Shown here piece by piece: positions 7,301-13,300 of a stretch of DNA of 15,752 nt. The notes beneath the pieces are model-generated. The model was not told where the DNA came from. It did not search any database and worked only from the letters and a program-made list of their open reading frames with translations. Made by a program: the position numbers and the translations under genes. How positions within the stretch are numbered: position 1 is the stretch's first letter; every line of letters starts with the position of its first letter. The DNA comes from Zygnema cylindricum (taxonomy: Eukaryota; Streptophyta; Zygnematophyceae; Zygnematales; Zygnemataceae): assembly GCA_037447655.1 (NCBI GenBank), contig JBBHKE010002180.1, positions 88,548 to 104,299 on the forward strand, read 5' to 3'.

Positions 7301-10300
7301 GCTCTGGGAGGAAAAAGAGAGAGGAGAGGGCGAGGAGAGGAGAGGAGAGGGAAAGGAAAGTGAGGACCCATGGAGAAGAGTTATAAAACTGGAGGCTCTC
7401 TTGAGGTTAATATCTTATACGGTTGTTAGAGGCCTCTGTATATTTTTTCCAGACTCTGGGAGGAAAACGAGGGAGATTGAGAGGAGGAGGAGAGGAGAGG
7501 GAGGGGAAAGTAGGAGAAAGGGAGGAAATAGAGGGCGAAAAGGAGAAATTGCAGGTCGCATTGCTGAGACCTATTTTTCTTGTCTTTGGGAGGGAAAGAG
7601 ATGGGAAAGGAGGGGTAATAAGAGTTAAAAGAGTGTATAAATAGGCTGAATTTGCAGGTAGTATTTCTATTCTCTTGTAAGCGTGGGAGATGAAGAGGGA
7701 GAAAGGGAGGGAGAGTCTGTTTATCATCTCTATGTTTTATTCTATTCTGTGTAGGATTACTGTTTCTTAATTCCGTTCAGTTATACATGTAAAAAAGTCT
7801 TGTTTGCTACAAAGTATAGAAATGGGGATGGAAGGTACGGAAATTGGAAATGTCTTTTTGTGGGAGGTACTTTTTTAGATTGTTTAGCAGGTTTTTTTTT
7901 TTTACGAGGGAAATAGAGGTTGTGTGGCAAGTGGTGTTTGGGTTTTTTAGGAAGATGTTTTTATATGGGGGTATAGAGATTTTATGGGAGGTGTTCTTTT
8001 TGCGTTTTTTTGAGGTTTTTTGGATATAGAAGAAATTATTTTTGCGTTTTTTTAGATGTTTTTTGGATAGAGAAAGAAATATTTTTGCGTTTTTTTTAGG
8101 TTGTTTTGAAATAGAAAAAAGCCTCCTGACAAAACATGGGGAGACTGTGACATTCAGAGGGAGGTGGAAATACCACTCAATACTTCTCCAGAGGCTAGGA
8201 TGTTTTTAGGGTTTTTTAGGGCTGTTTTAGCGTTTTTTAGGGTTTTTTAAGCCTCCTGACAGGACATGGGTTGACTGCAAAGGTGCTTGGCGGGTCAGAC
8301 GGGAGACAGTGACATAGAGGGAGAGGTGGAAATGCCACTTAACACTACTCCAGAGGCTCTCGAAGAGGCGGGAGAGCATGTTAAGGTGTGTGTTATTTTT
8401 TCTCTAAGATAGTGGCTTTGTCGGATTAAGTATTATGGTTTTTCTTATTGTTTTTGGGATGGGAGAGCATGTAATGGTGTGATATTTTTCCAATTTGAGA
8501 CTATGTATGGATAACAGTATTATCCGCTGAGAATGCCAAGTTAGGAATTTAAATATTTATACGACCAATATCGGCGCTTTCAAAAAAGTATTATGGTTTT
8601 TATCATTGTTATTGTTTCCTGGGACCTTTGGAGGGGCAGGAGATTATGTATGTTAGATTTAGCGTTTTACAATTAGCGAACAAGATGAGACTTTCATGTG
8701 TACATTGTTTATTCATTCTCTAGTTAAGTGTTTACTTCGCTCTGAACAACATACATTTTTTTTTCTTGGTACTTTATCCAGTTTTATTTAGTGTAGGTTT
8801 TTTATATTTTTGCAGTTATGTGTGTGAGATCGGTGAGGTATTCAAAGAATGTTCCGTTCATTTTTTATAGGACAAAGACTTTAATACTCTTTTTGCTCAC
8901 GTTGTTGACTTTTGACTAATGAAAAATTGTTAAAAAACTGACAGGTATCTGAAGTATGATAGTCAAACCTACAAATCCACACATTAGTCAAAAATTGGAT
9001 TGTATTATTTTTTCACAAACAATTCAGGATTGATTTAGATTTTTTCTTTTAAGACATTTGGAGAAGGGGAAAAAATGGAGTGATGAACATCACTCAAATT
9101 GTTCCTTGAACAGTTTACAAAAAGTTGGGAAAACCTGATATAATTGCCACATAATCTTTACACATATTTTTGTTTCTGATTAAATTGATAACTAAATCTT
9201 CCAGAATAAACAAAATACAACTAAAGGATCACCTCATGTGTAAGTTAATGTTTATGGTTCAATGCTCAGTTTTTTATGACCTATTTAGTTCCAATTTTGA
9301 ATAATTCAATGTTTGGAATCTTCCATAATAACCCATAACACAACAAGTGCATTATATCATGTATTATTTTTGTTTTACAATTCATTGTTCAGTTTCTGGG
9401 AATGTCGCCAATTTTAAGTTTTGATCAAGTTTGATTTAAAAACAAAACCGTTTATTTTGCAGGCAGACATGTTGAAATTCAACATCTCAATGGATTTTGA
9501 ACCAAATGTTGTCCCAAAAGGTACAAAAAGGAAGTTGGTTAATTCCGGTTCTTCTGAACCCTCTTCTTTACTGCCTTCAAATTCTTCTCCCAAACGTCAG
9601 ATAAACCAGACATCTCCTTTAGATATTTCTCGTGGGACGACCTCGAAATCTCATCTTTCTGCAAAAGAAAATTCCGGAGCCGATGATTCTACTTCGGCTC
9701 GAACAGGAGCCTATGGATCTCCTCCTCTCTCTTCTCGAAGTCCTCGTAGTACAGGAGGTACAAGTCGATCTTGGCCTATTTCAGGGAGGAAGGAGACAGT
9801 GAGTGGAGGAGATGGAGGGAGTGAGAGTTGGCGAATAGGGGGAGGAGGAGGAGGAGTGGATAGTGTTGACATTTCTGAAGATACGGTCAGTCTTGGGGAC
9901 TCTATGGGAAGTGGGGCAAATATGGTAACTACTCCTGTGACAAATGTCGCAGTTCAAGTGAGGAAGAAGAGGAAAGTGTGGACGAAGGAGGAGGATGAGG
10001 CTTTGGTTTCTGCGGTTACAGAATATGGGGAATCTCAATGGCAAAGAATTGTGAAAGCAAATGTTATTGCTGGAAGAACATCGGCACAGCTTTCCCAGGT
10101 GAGAGGAGGAGGAGACTGTTTTTTGGAAAAAAACTGGAAAAAAAAAGTTGCAATTTTTTTCTTCTTTAGAACTTTTTCTTGGATTGGTTTTTTTTTTGGG
10201 AATTCCTTTTGTCTTTTTGGTAGTGATGTATATTGATCAGAATCGCTCACTGCGATTTTGGTATAATATTGAAATATTGAGGAATTAAAAAGTCGATAGC

Positions 10301-13300
10301 TATCGACATCGTGATAACTGACTGATAATCGTATGGAAATTAGTACATGAATCTAGAATAGACAAAATATATCTAGCAAAGTCTTGACTGAACACTTGAT
10401 TGGACCCATATTCTGGGTACAACATCCAAAAAATGAAGGTACAAAGTCAAACATTTCACACATTCAATTTTTTCATAAGTTAATTCATTACGTTACAGCA
10501 CAGTGTACAGTACCGTACTGGTTATTTTTTCAACCTCGGGCATTATGAAACAAAACCCTAATAAATTTATTTACGTTTGAGTAGTACGAAAATAAATGTC
10601 TGGATATTGATGATGTCGCAATATCGATATCAATATGTTGCCGTTATCGACTATTCAGTTTATCGGGTTGATATGTCATGTAGAGGTTTTGATTAGCGAC
10701 CTCTAAAAATAGTACATATTAATTATGGGCAAAACCTGTTCGATATGCATCACTGGTTTTTAATTTGGGATTTTCTTTCTGGGAAATTGTTTTTGGAACT
10801 TCTCTATTGGGGTTATTCTAGGAAGAGCTATGTGCTTTGTTTTTTGTTGTTTCGGTTTGTTTTTTACATTTTAATTTTAGTGAAGAGTTAAACATAATGC
10901 AAGTAAACAAAGAAAAAGTAATTTGCTCTGTGACTGTTTATGTCCAATGATATCTAATTTAGAGGACAAAATGGTGTTGTTTGTTTCGTTTTCTTTCTGC
11001 TGAATAAAGACAAACCTGATATCCATTAAAATTTGACAGACGTTTTAGAATGCTATTTTTGACTTTTTGCATTTTTTCTTTCCTTTCTTTTTTGGGACTT
11101 TTTTTTCTTTCTTTCTTTTTCTTTTTCAGCGTTATTCGGTTCTTCGAAGGAAGCAGGAGAAGGAAGGTGGGACAGGTGGCGGTTTTCCATTGGTTCCCGG
11201 TTCCCGCAATTTGAATCAGACAGGTGTCCAACAGAGCGGTAACACCACTACAGGGCAAAATGTCTCGTCTTCTTCTGCGAGTGGCAGAATGCTCGGTAGT
11301 GGAACGGAAACCGGTGGGAATGCCGGTTTCCATGGAGATGTTAACCATTTCAGTTCAGGAGGACCTTCTTTAACTCCTATTAGCGATGCTCAAACAACGT
11401 CATCTTTGGGAGGAGCATTTGAGGGAGGAGGAGGAGGAGGAACGGGTCAACAAATGCCATGGTCAAATAATCCCGGTGGAGGAGGAGGAGGAGTAGGTTC
11501 TTCTGGAACTGGATTTTATTCGTCGGGTCATTATGGAGGGGGAGTAGTAGGAGTAGGAGGAGGAGGAGGAGGTGGAGTAGTAGGAGGAGTAGGAGTAGTA
11601 GGAGGAGGATATCACCCACATCATTATATGGGACAGGCTACATATGGACAGGTAGGAAGTACTGAACAACAACAGCAAATTATGTCACGTCGTGTTACAG
11701 ACACATTCACAGGTTCTGTCCAGCCACACCCCGGATTACAGGCTCTCAAAGCACAGAAAAGTCACATAGTAAGGTCAAATTCTCCAGGAACTTCTCAGAG
11801 AATCGCAGGAGGAGGAGGAGGAGGAGGAGGGCGACAGAGTAATCCTATGGGACAGTCGAAAATGTTGTCCACATCCTCTCCTGGAGGATATAGTACAGGA
11901 AGACTTGTGGCTCCGGGAGCTTATGTTATGTCCGTTTCGAAAGCTCAAGCGGTTTCTATGGCCGGAAATTCGATGGTGGGAAAAAGTCCGATAGTGGGAA
12001 ATAATTCGATGGTGGGAAAAAATTCGATGGTGGGAAATAATTCAATGGTGGGAAACGCGAATTCGAAGGTGGGAAATTCGATGGGAGGGAAAGGAAATGA
12101 GGTATGGATGGGACCAGATCCTATGGTTCAAGCGGCAGCCATGGCTGCCGGAGCTCGAATTGCTCCTGCTTCGGTTTCCGCTTCTTTGTTAATGGCCCAA
12201 GGGTCGGTGGTCCACCATATGGGACCTCATTCTGGGGGACTAGGAGGAGGATCACACCCTGGGGGATTAGGAGGAGGAGGAGGAGGAGGAGGAGGAGGAG
12301 GAGGAGGAGGAGGACCTCATTCTGGAGGACATTCTGGAGGACATACTGGAGGACATCCTGGGGGACATCAGTCTAAAGTGGGAGGAAATTCCGGTTCTCC
12401 GTTGGCGAATAATGGGGCATCTACCTCCACCTCCCTTCGAGGGGGAGGAGGAGGTGGAGGTGTTGGTGGAGGTGGTGGAGGAGGAGGAGGAGGAGGACCT
12501 CATTCTGGGGGAAATCAGTTGAAAGGAGGAGGGAATGCAGCCTCGCTGGCAAATAATGGGGCTTCTGCCTCTACTTCACTACGAGGAGGGGGAGGAGGAG
12601 GAGGAGGAGGAGGAGGAGCTTCACCTTCACTAGGACTAGTGGGTGGGGAGAAAGGTGGGTCGAGTGGGTCGAGGTTTGGGGGGGGAGGAGGAGAGGGGCG
12701 GAAGGGAGTAGTAGGAGGCGGCTCGGGTGGTGGAAGGACAGCTGTAGGTGGTAGGACAGGGCAAGGAGTGGGAAGGGGTGGGAAGAGAGAGGGAATCGGG
12801 GGAAGATCGCCTTCCCTTGGAGGAACTCTTTCCGGGATTTCACAACGTACCGGAATTTTGTCTCATTCAAGCTCAGCCTCCCCTTCTACTTCCTTAGGAC
12901 GTGGAACTGTTTTGAAATCGTCTAAAGCCGTAGTAGATGGACATTTGCTGACGTCAGCAGATTCGTCTCCTAGTGCTCATGAAGGAGGGCTGGCTAGTAA
13001 CTGTGGTCTTGTGGAAGGAAACGGTGGGACGGGACTTCACGGACAGGGTGGGGTGGTCGACGCACGTCAACTAAGTTCCAGAAAAGACGGAGAAATTATG
13101 TCCTCTAGTACTGTTGTTCCAACAGGACCTGTATCCGGCGCAGTAGCCGGAGCTTCGGAGGGGTCTAAAAACCTTAATTCTAAAAACCCTAATCCTAAAA
13201 ACCCTAACTCTAAAACTCCCAATACTAAAAGCCCGGGTTGTCAACCATCAGGTGGACCTCCCCCACAAAAGACAGATTTTCTTCCTCATCCAGAATCTCA

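Larger units (their letters stand above)
7090..8298 (+). other. Intron 3, made largely of decayed duplications
   Basis: GTAAAT...GGGTCAG, 1209 nt. It consists of a decaying array of exon-3-end units (7090-7720), a T-rich minisatellite zone (7830-8120), a relic of exon 4 (8121-8196) and a TTTTAGGG-rich spacer (8197-8250). I see no additional functional exon; splicing exon 3 straight to exon 4 keeps frame and matches the family. Confidence 0.7.
9994..11156 (+). other. Intron-split SANT/Myb-like DNA-binding domain
   Basis: The domain spans residues ~700-752 and is interrupted by intron 5 between LSQ and RYS, inside the recognition helix. Seen directly: the first tryptophan in VWTKEEDEAL, the second in SQWQRI, and an R-x-Y in place of the usual third aromatic RW. 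The family-type RT.AQLSQR motif takes the place of the classical R2R3 ending. A single repeat with this ending is typical of the DRMY1-like group rather than of R2R3-MYB factors. Confidence 0.8.

Noticed and set aside
7132-7380. CCAG sites at 7142 and 7301 as acceptors of extra coding exons
   Set aside because: They sit in duplicated units followed by purine-rich sequence with no good donor, and splicing exon 3 to exon 4 directly gives the frame expected for the family. Kept only as possible cryptic sites.
7844-8029. 61-codon Phe-rich open frame on the + strand
   Set aside because: Produced by the T-rich minisatellite; no motif and within an intron.
8197-8250. TTTTTAGGG/TTTTTTAGGG series as an interstitial plant telomere repeat
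   Set aside because: Units are irregular (extra T, TTTTAGCG variants) and few. They fit the surrounding T-rich minisatellite better than true TTTAGGG telomeric sequence.
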